Of a DNA stretch of 64,000 bases, positions 33,942 to 43,591 are shown piece by piece; positions within the stretch are counted from its first letter, which is position 1, and every line of letters begins with the position of its first letter. Source of the stretch: Fulvivirga ulvae (GTDB lineage: Bacteria; Bacteroidota; Bacteroidia; Cytophagales; Cyclobacteriaceae); the NCBI RefSeq assembly GCF_021389975.1, contig NZ_CP089981.1, positions 3,497,501 to 3,561,500 of the forward strand, read 5' to 3'. The notes beneath the pieces were generated by a model. The model saw only the letters and a program-made list of their open reading frames with translations. It made no database searches and was not told where the DNA came from. The translations under genes were made by a program, and so were the position numbers.

Positions 33942-34667
33942 ATGGGATTAATAAAAACTATTCTGAAACAAATCCTGAAGGAAGGCAGGGTTTCAGGCAA
34001 TGAGAAAATATCAGATTCGGTCTATAAGATTAGCATACAAAGTGAAGCTGTAAAAAGCATAAATTTTGTTCCGGGGTACTTTTTAAGGATTGTAATAGGT
34101 ATTACTGAGGACAGTCTTCAGCGAGAAGACGCTGTAAGAAGCTACTCAGTGTGGAATATAGACCAAACCAGCGGGACAATGGATATCGCCATAGCCACTC
34201 ACAGCCAGGGCGCAGGTGCCGGCTGGGCCGCCCGGCAACGGGAAGGGGACAGCGTTCATTTCGCATGGAAAAAAGGAAAGTTCCTTGTCGACAGCAGCGC
34301 TGATAGTTATTTAATGATCGGAGACCTGTCAGCATTATCACACCTGTATATGATCAGGCGAAATTTGCCAGAGAATAAGCAAGTCGAAAGCATAGTCTAT
34401 AGTCAGCAATTAAGTGAACTGTTTGCTGATATTGACGGGAGGCAGCCTTTGGACTTTTATCAAATGCCCCAGAATCCTATTATCAAAATCATCACTCAAG
34501 TCAATGAGCTCATACCTAAAATGAAGGGCAAAAAGATGGTCTATATAGCCGGGGATAGCAGAGTGTGTACAGCGCTAAACAGATATTTCTTAAAGGAGTT
34601 AAACTGGGGTACAAAGCAAATCAAAGTCAAACCATTTTGGAACCCTGACAAGAAAGGCCTTGAGTAA
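33942..34667 (+). CDS. Siderophore-interacting-type FAD/NAD(P)H reductase
   Basis: A 241-residue protein with a ferredoxin-reductase-like FAD domain (residues 15-115: VYKISIQSEAVKSINFVPGYFLRIVIG, REDAVRSYSVWNI with the R-x-Y-S FAD motif, and MDIAIATHSQGAGAGWAARQREGDSV) and an SIP-type C-terminal domain (YLMIGDLSALSHLYMIRRNLP, MVYIAGDSRVCTALNRYF). Members of this ViuB-like family reduce ferric siderophores in the cytosol. It is transcribed 44 bp after the MBL gene, so both probably share the upstream direct-repeat site. Confidence 0.88.
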   Translation: MGLIKTILKQILKEGRVSGNEKISDSVYKISIQSEAVKSINFVPGYFLRIVIGITEDSLQREDAVRSYSVWNIDQTSGTMDIAIATHSQGAGAGWAARQREGDSVHFAWKKGKFLVDSSADSYLMIGDLSALSHLYMIRRNLPENKQVESIVYSQQLSELFADIDGRQPLDFYQMPQNPIIKIITQVNELIPKMKGKKMVYIAGDSRVCTALNRYFLKELNWGTKQIKVKPFWNPDKKGLE

Positions 34668-34731
34668 AATGACCGGCTTTGAAAAACTATAACAATCATT
34701 AAGCATAACCACTATACATGGTATCTATGGA

Positions 34732-34759
34732 GTCTGAGGTGTGACCTCAGGCTTTTTTT
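34732..34759 (+). terminator. Rho-independent terminator after SIP-type gene
   Basis: GTCTGAGGT (34732-34740) pairs with ACCTCAGGC (34744-34752) over 9 bp with one T-G wobble, followed by seven T residues. Confidence 0.88.
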
Positions 34760-34811
34760 GTTCGACACAGTTTGAGAGTGACGAAGGTTTCTCAAATTGG
34801 CTTCAGATCAA

Positions 34812-34849
34812 TTTCTTCGCCTGTTTCCCTGACTTCATCGTGTAAATTT
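34812..34849 (+). promoter_or_regulatory. Paired TTCWTCGCT direct repeat, site 3
   Basis: TTCTTCGCC at 34813 and TTCATCGTG at 34834, again 21 bp apart, followed by TAAATTT. It is the most diverged of the three and lies about 118 bp before the TonB receptor. Confidence 0.55.
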
Positions 34850-34966
34850 CCGCATCTTCTTTTATGATTTCACTTTTGTGTCATTAATACAAAGGTAGTA
34901 TCACACCAGGCAATAATTAGTAAATGAAGGCTCTATGTGACTGCTGAAAACACATAATTAAGGAAC

Positions 34967-37273
34967 ATGAAACATATAATTCTTGCCAATTTTATTTTCC
35001 TGTTAAGCGGAAATATTATACTCGCCCAACAAAAACACACCATCAGCGGAACCATCAAAGACGTAGCAACAGGTGAAACAATGATAGGAGTTTCCATATA
35101 CGTGCAGGAGTTGAAAGCAGGTGCCTCCTGCAATGCTTATGGCTTTTATTCTCTTACATTGCCTGAAGGAGAATACCATATAGTGTATAGTTTTATCGGA
35201 TATGAATCCGATACGGCTTTTGTAATACTCAACAAGAACATTAAAATTGACCGTGACCTCTCAGAGATCACAACCGAGCTCTCTGAAGTGGTAATAACCG
35301 CTGAAAAGAAAGATGACAATATAAGAAATACGGACATTGGTGTAGATAAGATAGATGTTAAGGAAGTAGAGAAAATACCGGTTGTGTTTGGTGAAAGAGA
35401 CATATTAAAGACCATTCAATTGATGCCGGGCGTCAAATCGGCAGGAGAAGGGAATAGTGGTTTTTTTGTGAGAGGAGGCTCTGCCGACCAGAATTTGATT
35501 TTGTTGGATGAGGCTCCGGTTTACAATGCATCACATTTGCTCGGTTTTTTCAGTACATTCAATAGTGATGCTTTAAAAGATGTTACCATTATAAAAGGTA
35601 ACAGCCCTGCACAATACGGCGGTCGTCTTTCCTCGGTATTGGATGTGAAAATGAAGGAAGGCAATAACCAAAAGTATAGTGTGGCCGGAGGGTTAGGTCT
35701 AATCAGCAGCCGCCTTAGTATAGAAGGCCCTATACAAAAAGGTAAATCTTCGTTTATCGTATCCGGAAGAAGAACCTATGCTGATCTGTTTCTTCAGGCC
35801 AGTGAAGATTTTGAAGACAATTCACTATACTTCTACGACCTGAATGCAAAGGCAAACATATGGGTCAATGATAAAAACAGGATCTTTGTATCCGGCTACT
35901 TCGGCAAGGATGTTCTTGGGTTTGGAGATAACTTCGGCATCGACTGGGGAAATACAACAGGTACCATACGCTGGAACAGTTTGATCTCTCCAAAATTGTT
36001 TTCCAATACATCCATAATCTACAGTGATTACGATTCCAATATTGAACTGAACAGTGATGGCTCTGACTTTAATATAAATTCCAATATTGAGGACTGGAAC
36101 CTTAAACAGGAGTTTCAATATTTCCTGAATTCAAAAAACAACCTACAGTTTGGTTTCAATAGTATTTATCACACCATTACACCGACCCGTTTTGAAGGGG
36201 ATAGTTTGGTTCAGGAAGAGCAGCAAAGCCGGTCATCCTTAGAAAATTCTATTTTTATAAGTAATTCCAGCAAATTCAGCAGCCGCTTTACCATGGACTA
36301 CGGCCTGAGGCTCTCCTTTTACAGTATACTCGGGGGTGATACTTATTACAGATATGACCAGGGCGTTTTAACAGACAGCGTAGTTTTAGCTTCGGACGAG
36401 ATCGGAAAAACATATTATAACTTTGAACCTCGTTTGCAGTTTAGCTATCTGTTAAATAAGGTCAGCAGCATCAAAGTCGGCTATGCACGGAATACACAGC
36501 ACTTACACTTATTGAGCAATAGCACCAGCACAAGCCCTACGGATCAGTGGATTGGCAACTCATACAACATAAAACCTGAAATAAGTGACCAGATCAGCAT
36601 AGGTTACTTCCGTAATTTTGATGATAACAAATACCAGATGAGCATGGAAGGCTATTACAAAGACTTGCAAAACCAGGTGGATTACAGAAACGGTGCAGAT
36701 ATCACATCAACGACTGACGTAGAACGAGAACTGCTCTATGGTACAGGAAGGGCCTATGGAGCTGAATTTTTAATTAAAAAAACGGCAGGTACACTCACGG
36801 GATGGATTGGCTACACACTCTCACGCACCGAACGTAAAATTGATGGTATCAATGATAATAACTGGTATCCGGCCCGCCAGGACAGAACACATGATCTGTC
36901 TGTAGTTACCATGTATGAACTTTCTAAGCGTTGGACGTTATCGGCACTTTTTGTATACAATACAGGCAATGCCGTAACCTTTCCCAGCGGCAAATACAAT
37001 GTAGAGGGTAATACAGTGTTCTACTATACAGAACGCAACGGGTACCGAATGCCGGCTTATCACCGTATGGATTTTGGCGCTACCTATACCAGGCCGCATA
37101 AGAACAAGAAATTTGAATCATCATGGAATTTCAGCTTATACAATGTTTATGGAAGGCAGAATGCTTACACTATAACTTTTGAAGATCACCCCGATGACCC
37201 TACACGTACAAGGGCATTGCAGACGGCCCTCTTCCGTTGGGTCCCGTCAGTCACCTATAATTTTAAATTTTAA
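34967..37273 (+). CDS. TonB-dependent receptor with carboxypeptidase-like N-domain
   Basis: A 768-residue outer membrane receptor: signal peptide (IILANFIFLLSGNIILAQ), carboxypeptidase-regulatory-like domain (HTISGTIKDVATGETMIGVSIYVQELKAG), a TonB-box-like LSEVVITAEKKDD and plug with SAGEGNSGFFVRGGSADQNLILLDEAPVYNASHLLGFFSTFNSDALKDVTIIKG, then a 22-strand-type barrel ending VTYNFKF. It is of the type regularly followed by DUF4249, as here (41-bp gap). The ligand is unknown. The SIP-type reductase upstream would fit ferric siderophore uptake (inference). Confidence 0.94.
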   Translation: MKHIILANFIFLLSGNIILAQQKHTISGTIKDVATGETMIGVSIYVQELKAGASCNAYGFYSLTLPEGEYHIVYSFIGYESDTAFVILNKNIKIDRDLSEITTELSEVVITAEKKDDNIRNTDIGVDKIDVKEVEKIPVVFGERDILKTIQLMPGVKSAGEGNSGFFVRGGSADQNLILLDEAPVYNASHLLGFFSTFNSDALKDVTIIKGNSPAQYGGRLSSVLDVKMKEGNNQKYSVAGGLGLISSRLSIEGPIQKGKSSFIVSGRRTYADLFLQASEDFEDNSLYFYDLNAKANIWVNDKNRIFVSGYFGKDVLGFGDNFGIDWGNTTGTIRWNSLISPKLFSNTSIIYSDYDSNIELNSDGSDFNINSNIEDWNLKQEFQYFLNSKNNLQFGFNSIYHTITPTRFEGDSLVQEEQQSRSSLENSIFISNSSKFSSRFTMDYGLRLSFYSILGGDTYYRYDQGVLTDSVVLASDEIGKTYYNFEPRLQFSYLLNKVSSIKVGYARNTQHLHLLSNSTSTSPTDQWIGNSYNIKPEISDQISIGYFRNFDDNKYQMSMEGYYKDLQNQVDYRNGADITSTTDVERELLYGTGRAYGAEFLIKKTAGTLTGWIGYTLSRTERKIDGINDNNWYPARQDRTHDLSVVTMYELSKRWTLSALFVYNTGNAVTFPSGKYNVEGNTVFYYTERNGYRMPAYHRMDFGATYTRPHKNKKFESSWNFSLYNVYGRQNAYTITFEDHPDDPTRTRALQTALFRWVPSVTYNFKF

Positions 37274-37314
37274 CCTCACCGGGGTTCCGTATCACCGCTA
37301 AAAAAATAAACACC

Positions 37315-38112
37315 ATGCATATGAAATCAATAGTTGCAATCATAATAGCAGTAGCAATGCTATCATCATGCGAAAAGGAAATCAGCATTGACCTCAATTC
37401 ATCCGACTCTCAGGTTGTAATTGACGGAAGTATCACTGATACCCCCGGTCCTTATTATGTCAGAATTACAAGATCTGTCAACTTCAATGATGCCAATGAC
37501 TATCCGCCTATTACAGATGCAATGGTGATCATTTCAGACGACCAGGGGACGACCGATACGCTAACCGAAGCATCAGCGGGAGTATATCAAACCAGTAAAA
37601 TAGTGGGCACACCTGGTAATACCTACTTTCTAAGCATAGCTGCCCTACAAAAAAATTATTTTGCAACATCAACAATGCCTCTTAAAGTTAACCTGGACTC
37701 ATTGAAATTTGAGCCTCTGTCTACCCCTGGTGGAGAAGATTTTTATTCTGTATTACCGATTTTCAAAGATCCGGCCACTTCTGGAAATAACTATCGCTTT
37801 CTACTCACAATCAATGGTGAAGCGGAGGACTCCTATCTGGTGGATAATGACATAATAGGAAATGGACTGGTAAATAAACGGCCAATTTTTAGCCCGGATG
37901 CAGAAATTGAATCAGGCGATACCGTTAAAGTGGAAATGCGATGCATTGATCTGGCCGCCTACACCTATTTCTATACCCTGTCACAAATCACAGATGGAGG
38001 CCCTGGTGGAGGAACAACACCTTCCAACCCGCCAAATAACATAACAGGTGACGATGCTCTTGGGGTCTTTTCTGCTTACACCACACAAGCCCTGACGCAA
38101 AAAGTGCAGTAA
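37315..38112 (+). CDS. DUF4249 family lipoprotein
   Basis: A 265-residue DUF4249 protein. Lipoprotein signal MKSIVAIIIAVAMLSSCEKE, with the lipobox LSSC, from Met1 or Met3 (37321). The family start is clear: EISIDLNSSDSQVVIDGSITDTPGPYYVRITRSVNFND. The N-terminal half is Ig-like and beta-rich. It is nearly always encoded next to a TonB receptor like the one just upstream and is thought to assist it at the outer membrane. It ends with AYTTQALTQKVQ, slightly shorter than many members. Confidence 0.92.
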   Translation: MHMKSIVAIIIAVAMLSSCEKEISIDLNSSDSQVVIDGSITDTPGPYYVRITRSVNFNDANDYPPITDAMVIISDDQGTTDTLTEASAGVYQTSKIVGTPGNTYFLSIAALQKNYFATSTMPLKVNLDSLKFEPLSTPGGEDFYSVLPIFKDPATSGNNYRFLLTINGEAEDSYLVDNDIIGNGLVNKRPIFSPDAEIESGDTVKVEMRCIDLAAYTYFYTLSQITDGGPGGGTTPSNPPNNITGDDALGVFSAYTTQALTQKVQ

Positions 38113-38262
38113 CCTCTGATGCGCGTAACTAATCTAATTGATTTGGGGCAGGTATAACCTGTTACATGTACTCAGCCGCATATTTGGCTACAACAAAAGC
38201 AGATTTAGCTACTTCCGTCTTTTTACTATTTCTGACCTTTGTTATCAAATAAAGCCAGAAAA

Positions 38263-39198
38263 ATGAAAATCAAAAGAATTCAGTTTAATCGTTACGGGGA
38301 GCCCTCACAAATGTATATGGGCGAATATGAATTGCCAAAATTGAAAGGAGATGAAGTAATGGTGCAGGTCAGGGCAGCGGCTATCAATCCGTTGGACTGG
38401 AAACAACGACAAGGCTCCATGAAACTGTTTATGGGACGCAAATTTCCTAAAGGCATAGGAAATGATTTTTCAGGCACCGTTCTTTCATTGGGAGAAAATG
38501 AGCAAGATCTGCAAATCGGTGATGAAGTGTTTGGAACGATGGATGTGAAGAACCCGGGGGCATTTGCTGAAAGGCTCGTCACTAAGTCTCGCTATCTGAC
38601 AAAGAAGCCTGCGCATATATCGTTTTCGGAAGCAGCATGCCTTCCCATTCCTTGTACTACCTCCTGGGCCGCACTTTTTGGCAAGGGAGAGATTTCGCGC
38701 AATTCACGCGTATTTATCAATGGCTGCACCGGTGCGGTAGGTTCAATGGCGGTGCAACTGGCGGTTGCCAATGGAGCCTATGTGGTAGGTACATGCGGCC
38801 AGGCGTCTATGGAAGACGCCAGGCTTAACGGTGTAAGTCAGGTATTCAATTACCACGATGAAGGATATTTAAAGGGTGAGGAACCATTTGACTTAATCTT
38901 TGATACAGCCGGAGCTATGAATGTGGGCCGAGGGCTCACGATGCTTAAACCTAAAGGAAGGTTTATCGATATTAATCCAACACCGAAGCGGATGATCCGG
39001 GGAATGATATCAAGAAGATACAAACTTGTTTTTGCGACAATGGCAACCCAAAAACTTCCGGAGATTGCTTATTTAGCTGCCCAGGGAAAATTAAGATCGG
39101 TAATTGGTTCGGAAACAAGTTTTGCTGAGGCTATTGAAGCAATTACCAGGGTTGAAAAAGGAAGCCGGACCAAAGGCAGGGCTGTCATAACCTTTTAA
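38263..39198 (+). CDS. MDR family NAD(P)-dependent alcohol dehydrogenase/quinone oxidoreductase
   Basis: A 311-residue medium-chain dehydrogenase/reductase from ATG 38263 (a TTG eight codons earlier is weaker). It has a GroES-like N-domain (DEVMVQVRAAAINPLDWKQRQG, GNDFSGTVLSLGENEQDLQIGDEVFG) and a Rossmann domain with INGCTGAVGSMAVQLA. No zinc-binding cysteine cluster is present, matching the quinone oxidoreductase-like, zinc-free branch that reduces alpha,beta-unsaturated carbonyls or quinones with NADPH. An AraC-family regulator follows 29 bp later in the same direction. Confidence 0.91.
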   Translation: MKIKRIQFNRYGEPSQMYMGEYELPKLKGDEVMVQVRAAAINPLDWKQRQGSMKLFMGRKFPKGIGNDFSGTVLSLGENEQDLQIGDEVFGTMDVKNPGAFAERLVTKSRYLTKKPAHISFSEAACLPIPCTTSWAALFGKGEISRNSRVFINGCTGAVGSMAVQLAVANGAYVVGTCGQASMEDARLNGVSQVFNYHDEGYLKGEEPFDLIFDTAGAMNVGRGLTMLKPKGRFIDINPTPKRMIRGMISRRYKLVFATMATQKLPEIAYLAAQGKLRSVIGSETSFAEAIEAITRVEKGSRTKGRAVITF

Positions 39199-39227
39199 CA
39201 TAGCAATATAAAACCTAATTTTACTTT

Positions 39228-40142
39228 ATGAAGGCCTCAAGCCCGGTCAGGGTAAAATCGATCGCTGAGTTTCATAGACTGTGGGGGTTGCCGCAGCCAG
39301 AGCACCCTTTGATTAGTGTGGTAGATTATTCAAAGATCAATCCCGGAGACGTTCCGGCAAGTATCATGTTTGAATGTTACTCCATAGCGATCAAACGGAA
39401 CATGAAATTTAAAATGATGTATGGTCAGCAAAAATATGACTTTGACGAAGGTGTAATGTTCTTTACCGCTCCACATCAGGTCATAAGAGTCGATATAGAT
39501 CAAGATACTCCGGCAGGTCATTCCGGCTGGATTTTGTTTGTTCATCCTGACTTTTTTTGGAATACGCCTTTAGCCAGGTCCATAAAGCAATACGAGTATT
39601 TTAACTACACAGCGAATGAAGCACTATTTCTTTCTGAAAAGGAAGAAAGCATGGTTAATAACATCATTCAGAATATCCAACAGGAATACCATTCCAATAT
39701 TGACAAATTCAGTCAGAATATTATCATTTCTCAAATTGAAACTTTGCTCAATTATTCAGAAAGGTTTTATCAGCGGCAGTTTATCACGAGAAAAATAACA
39801 AACCACAAAACTCTGGACCGAATGGAACAAATCCTTGAAGACTATTTTAAAAATGATGATTTAGCCATAAAGGGACTGCCGACTGTTCAATATGTAGCTG
39901 AAGCACTAAATATTTCACCCGGTTATTTAAGTGGGTTGCTCAAAGTGCTGACGGGACAAAGCACACAACAGCATATTCAAGACAAGATAATAGAAAAAGC
40001 TAAGGAAAAACTATCAACCACCGATCTGTCAGTAAGCGAAATTGCCTATGAACTGGGGTTTGAACACCCACAGTCATTCAGCAAGCTGTTTAAAATAAAA
40101 ACCAACCTGTCTCCTTTAATGTTCAGGCAGTCATTTAACTAA
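39228..40142 (+). CDS. AraC family transcriptional regulator
   Basis: A 304-residue AraC-type regulator. The N-terminal part (about 20-160) is a cupin-like ligand-binding domain (MKFKMMYGQQKYDFDEGVMFFTAPHQVIRVDIDQDT), and residues 205-304 hold the two AraC helix-turn-helix motifs (VQYVAEALNISPGYLSGLLKVLTGQSTQQHIQDKIIEKAKEKLSTTDLSVSEIAYELGFEHPQSFSKLFKIKTNLSPLMFRQSF in pieces). It is probably co-transcribed with the MDR gene. It is one of two candidate regulators in this block for the 21-bp-spaced direct repeats at 30459, 32735 and 34812; the other is HxlR. Confidence 0.93.
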   Translation: MKASSPVRVKSIAEFHRLWGLPQPEHPLISVVDYSKINPGDVPASIMFECYSIAIKRNMKFKMMYGQQKYDFDEGVMFFTAPHQVIRVDIDQDTPAGHSGWILFVHPDFFWNTPLARSIKQYEYFNYTANEALFLSEKEESMVNNIIQNIQQEYHSNIDKFSQNIIISQIETLLNYSERFYQRQFITRKITNHKTLDRMEQILEDYFKNDDLAIKGLPTVQYVAEALNISPGYLSGLLKVLTGQSTQQHIQDKIIEKAKEKLSTTDLSVSEIAYELGFEHPQSFSKLFKIKTNLSPLMFRQSFN

Positions 40143-40700
40143 CAACCCAAAATCCGATAAACCGGCTTTACCTCTTAGATGGTTAAGGTGCATCCTAAGC
40201 GGTATTTTTGAAGTTAAAAATTCTCTAAAACCGATCATCTTCTTTTTAGATGTCGGCGGTTGTACCGGTTATTTGGAAGCGAAAAAAATCACCCTTATTT
40301 AAAATCCCCATACTATTAAGTTTATAAATATGCTACCAGATAGACTAACCTGCCAGGAGGAGTAAGTATAAGAAACGGCCTGGAATTTGGTGAACTTAGC
40401 GATGCGCAACTGGTACTGGCCAAGGCGGTGATAGTGGCCGCTTCTGGTTCTGCGGATAATTAGGGATATGATAAGTTTTTGGCCGTTAATGTTGCTGACG
40501 ATGGAGATACTCATCTTTATGCTATGGATCTGTCAGGTCATGGACTTGAGTAAAATGCAAGTTTATTTAAAGGTTTGAGGATACTACATAACAAAAGCCC
40601 GGATTTAAGTAGTCCGGGCTTTTATACTTTTCATGAATAGTAATCCCTAATTAATAGCAATATGACTATCAATAGTTTCTATTTCAGACCCAATTACTAC
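40143..40700. other. Gap with uncertain coding remnant and terminator
   Basis: A 558-bp gap. Plus-strand frames at about 40345-40555 give protein-like fragments (GELSDAQLVLAKAVIVAASGSADN, stop, then KFLAVNVADDGDTHLYAMDLSGHGLE, stop) that could be remnants of a gene I cannot name. A bidirectional terminator is at 40593-40623. Confidence 0.35.
40593..40623 (-). terminator. Bidirectional terminator for TonB receptor gene
   Basis: AAAAGCCCGGA (40593-40603) and TCCGGGCTTTT (40613-40623) form a perfect 11-bp stem flanked by A and T tracts. It lies 78 bp after the end of the minus-strand receptor gene. Confidence 0.88.
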
Positions 40701-43022
40701 TTAAAAGCTGTATTTCAGACGCACGTCCCAGTGCCTTCCTGCCCTCAACAGGTCATCTTTCTTAACATTATATAAAGGGTTGTAATTTTTGGCATCCAGC
40801 AAATTGTATCCGGTCATTTGTAGCGACAGGCCCTTTATAAAATCAAAATTCCCCAATATAACGGACGCACTCCAGAGTGTACGTGCCGGAATAGGATCTC
40901 TTGTGTCGCCAACAGAGATCCTTCCGGTAGGCACTAATGCATTATTCAACTCATAGGCAAGTTCCTGAGACCTTTTCCGTTCACCCAGATAGTTCAATGA
41001 TGTATTGAGGTTAATATTTCTGGTAATCGGGTAGTTTCCTGTCAGGTTGAGTATAACGCCGGGCGCTTTGCCGGGGTTAAAATCCTTCTGCGTAGAAACA
41101 GTATATAGTGAATCTCCCTCCTGTGTATACTGGGGTGAAAATTCATTGTGAGAAACATCAAGCACATTCTGGAATGTACAACTTCCCATGACATAGGCCC
41201 CCTGGCCGAACGCATAGCGCAACTCCGCTTCTACACCGCTGGTCTGGATTTTTCCGATGTTAGTATAAAGATTTGTAGAGGTGACAGGTTGAATATTGTC
41301 GGTCTCCTTGGTTTTAAACAAGGTAACATTGACATCCAAAGAAGTATTTATCCGATAGCCAGCTACCCCTTCGATAGTGGTCACATTTTCAGGCTTCAAT
41401 TCCGTATCCCCGTTTATGTATATATCATTCTGAGAATGCAATTCTATAAAGGATGGAGCCCTGAAAGCCCGTCCATATAACCCTTTGAAATAGAAATGAT
41501 TATCTGGGGCTATTAATAACGCTAATCTGGGGTTGAGTGATCCGCCTACACTACTGTAGTGATCATAGCGCACACCAGCCACCAGTTTGAAGTGATCCAT
41601 ACCATATGTTTGGAAAATATTCTTCAGGTTGATATCAGCCTGGCCAAAGCCGGCATACACATGTCTTTCGTTTTCGGTGATCCAGGCGTAATCATCGTTG
41701 ATGTCGCGCATGCCTCCCAATGACTCCAACCAATCCGATGTATAGCCATCGAAGGTCATTGTTTTTCCAAACATATAGTTCACATTAGCCCTTGTATAGA
41801 TATCCGTAAGATTGTAATGCTCATACATAATCCCGGCCAGAAAGTTCACATAGCTTCGGAAATTGTAGGCGTAGTTGACCTCAGCGCCCAATACTCTCCC
41901 CGAAGCGCCGCGATCACGCCGCGGTGCAATACCTCCCCGTGAAAGTGGATGTTCATCAGGTCCCGGATAAATAACTAAATCAAGGTAGTAATCATGCCAC
42001 CTGGAAGCCTCTAAAGGCTGTAACTCTGTATCATACCCATATTCGTAGTGATCGGCATAAGCCTTCACCAGCAATTCGCCCATGTCGTTTTGGATACTTC
42101 CCCTGTACCCTGCTTCCATGTATTGAGCCACACTGTGAACATCACTTTCTCTAACCAGTGACCCTGCAGGACCAACAGGCACCTCATCATCAGAATTCAT
42201 GTAGTTGGTTAGGAGGTAAAAGTTTTTGTAGTCCACATTCAGGTTCACCTGCGAAGTCGATCGGCCGTACTTAAGAGGGCCGGGAGCAATGGAAGGTGAT
42301 TCTTCATAACCAAGACTTCTTGCAAGTGTCTCGCTGATTTCAGTTTCCAGGTCTGAAAATAATAATGGGTCAGGGCCATCAGTGGTCAGGTAGTTGGCCA
42401 AAACCGTAACATTAAAATCTTTACCAAAATTGTGTGTAACCTGCGCATTGAGGTTGTATCTGTTAAAGCTGCCTGCTGATACCGACACACCGGCATTTTT
42501 TTTCGGTTGGTTAGTTCGGATATTGATCACTCCAAGGAATGCCCCTGCACCAAACAAGGTAGACCCAGGCCCGCGTATGATCTCTATCTGTTTGATATTT
42601 TCTACTGGATAGTTGCCTATAAATACCGTAGCGTCACCGTAAATCACTGATCTGACAGGATGGTCATCTATCATGAAAAGTATCTTGTCATTAGTGCCCT
42701 CTGTACTATAAAGCCCCCTTACACCTAAGTTAGTACTGGGATCAAAGCCCGTTCTTACCACATCAAATCCAGGAACATTACGCAGAATTTCTTCCATATT
42801 TTTAGCACCGCTGTTAGCGATTTGCTCCGCAGAGATCACGGTAACGGCCGATGGAACCTCCGGCAGACTTTCAAGATTGACTTTGGATACATTGACTACC
42901 TGTATGTCCATAAGTTCTTCAAGCGACATATTTAGCAGTTCTTCACGATCCGACTGCTGCGCCCATGCCTGTCCGGTTGTCAGGAGACAAGCAAGTGCAA
43001 ATAAAAAGTATATGTTTTTCAT
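40701..43022 (-). CDS. TonB-dependent receptor paired with YfiR
   Basis: A 773-residue outer membrane receptor without the carboxypeptidase-like extension. Signal peptide ending GQAWAQ, then ELLNMSLEELMDIQVVNVSK, a motif typical of the FepA/BtuB-like group, and a plug with GTNDKILFMIDDHPVRSVIYGDATVFIGNYPVENIKQIEIIRGPGSTLFGAGAFLGVINIRT. The barrel ends in an aromatic strand (WDVRLKYSF). The ligand is not evident; in this group it is often a metal complex or a cobalamin. A YfiR-domain gene lies 55 bp upstream on the same strand, a common pairing. Confidence 0.93.
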   Translation of the reverse strand: MKNIYFLFALACLLTTGQAWAQQSDREELLNMSLEELMDIQVVNVSKVNLESLPEVPSAVTVISAEQIANSGAKNMEEILRNVPGFDVVRTGFDPSTNLGVRGLYSTEGTNDKILFMIDDHPVRSVIYGDATVFIGNYPVENIKQIEIIRGPGSTLFGAGAFLGVINIRTNQPKKNAGVSVSAGSFNRYNLNAQVTHNFGKDFNVTVLANYLTTDGPDPLLFSDLETEISETLARSLGYEESPSIAPGPLKYGRSTSQVNLNVDYKNFYLLTNYMNSDDEVPVGPAGSLVRESDVHSVAQYMEAGYRGSIQNDMGELLVKAYADHYEYGYDTELQPLEASRWHDYYLDLVIYPGPDEHPLSRGGIAPRRDRGASGRVLGAEVNYAYNFRSYVNFLAGIMYEHYNLTDIYTRANVNYMFGKTMTFDGYTSDWLESLGGMRDINDDYAWITENERHVYAGFGQADINLKNIFQTYGMDHFKLVAGVRYDHYSSVGGSLNPRLALLIAPDNHFYFKGLYGRAFRAPSFIELHSQNDIYINGDTELKPENVTTIEGVAGYRINTSLDVNVTLFKTKETDNIQPVTSTNLYTNIGKIQTSGVEAELRYAFGQGAYVMGSCTFQNVLDVSHNEFSPQYTQEGDSLYTVSTQKDFNPGKAPGVILNLTGNYPITRNINLNTSLNYLGERKRSQELAYELNNALVPTGRISVGDTRDPIPARTLWSASVILGNFDFIKGLSLQMTGYNLLDAKNYNPLYNVKKDDLLRAGRHWDVRLKYSF

Positions 43023-43077
43023 TTTTTAAAATTTCTTTTTCTGTTCTGATTACATTGAATTTGGGTGTTATTCGCTC

Positions 43078-43575
43078 TCATATAACCTTTGCCAGTGCAA
43101 GAAGACTTGAACTTATTTTAAGGTTTTTCGCAGAGGCAACTGATTGGTTAAGTAAAAACCGGAGCTTACCATCCTGTACATAAAAGCTGATGCCGGCCCC
43201 TTCCCAGACAAACTGCTCCTCTTCGGTCACCAGCAATACACTTTTGTTTGCTATGGCATTTTTTATCTTCTGAAATAGCTTCCCCTGGCTTGATGGCAAA
43301 AAAATGATCTGGCAGTTAGCAGCATCACTTACATCGGAAATTATCTTTATTGTTCCTTTTCCCCGCTGCTCAACATTCGCCTGCAACTCTTTAAGCACGG
43401 GAGAGTCCCCCACTACACCAATAGTCAGGTGATCTCCCTTGTCTGGCCAGGCGATATAATCGATAAACTTGCCAATGAAAACGGCATGATACCTGCTAAG
43501 GTCTTGTGCCTTGGCTGAAGAAAAGAACCAGCTTGAGAAAAGCAATAGTCCACAAATTATTAAACGATGTTTCAT
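43078..43575 (-). CDS. YfiR (DUF4154) family periplasmic protein
   Basis: A 165-residue exported protein: signal peptide LIICGLLLFSSWFFSSAKAQ, then the YfiR/DUF4154 pattern RYHAVFIGKFIDYIAWPDKGDHLTIGVVGDSPVLKELQANVEQRGKGTIKIISDVSDAANCQIIFLPSSQ, with a C-terminal VLLVTEEEQFVWEGAGISFYVQDGKLRFLLN. In Pseudomonas YfiR inhibits the diguanylate cyclase YfiN from the periplasm. No cyclase is nearby, so here it more likely works with the TonB receptor downstream. A TAAATTTG -7 box lies just upstream. Confidence 0.9.
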   Translation of the reverse strand: MKHRLIICGLLLFSSWFFSSAKAQDLSRYHAVFIGKFIDYIAWPDKGDHLTIGVVGDSPVLKELQANVEQRGKGTIKIISDVSDAANCQIIFLPSSQGKLFQKIKNAIANKSVLLVTEEEQFVWEGAGISFYVQDGKLRFLLNQSVASAKNLKISSSLLALAKVI

Positions 43576-43583
43576 ATATTAAT

Positions 43584-43591
43584 CAAATTTA
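43584..43591 (-). promoter_or_regulatory. -7 box for YfiR-TonB receptor operon
   Basis: On the minus strand TAAATTTG matches TAnnTTTG, 9 bp upstream of the ATG at 43575. No TTG is found at the usual distance, so support is partial. Confidence 0.35.

Larger units (their letters stand above)
34668..34966. other. Gap with terminator and direct-repeat site 3
   Basis: This 299-bp gap contains the terminator at 34732-34759 and the third paired repeat at 34812-34849 and encodes no supported gene. Confidence 0.5.

Noticed and set aside
40345..40555. Protein-like fragments ending MDLSGHGLE, briefly considered as a SpoIIE-type phosphatase remnant
   Set aside because: Only the D-x-SGHG part fits; the upstream part does not match and two stops intervene. 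Left as an unnamed remnant.
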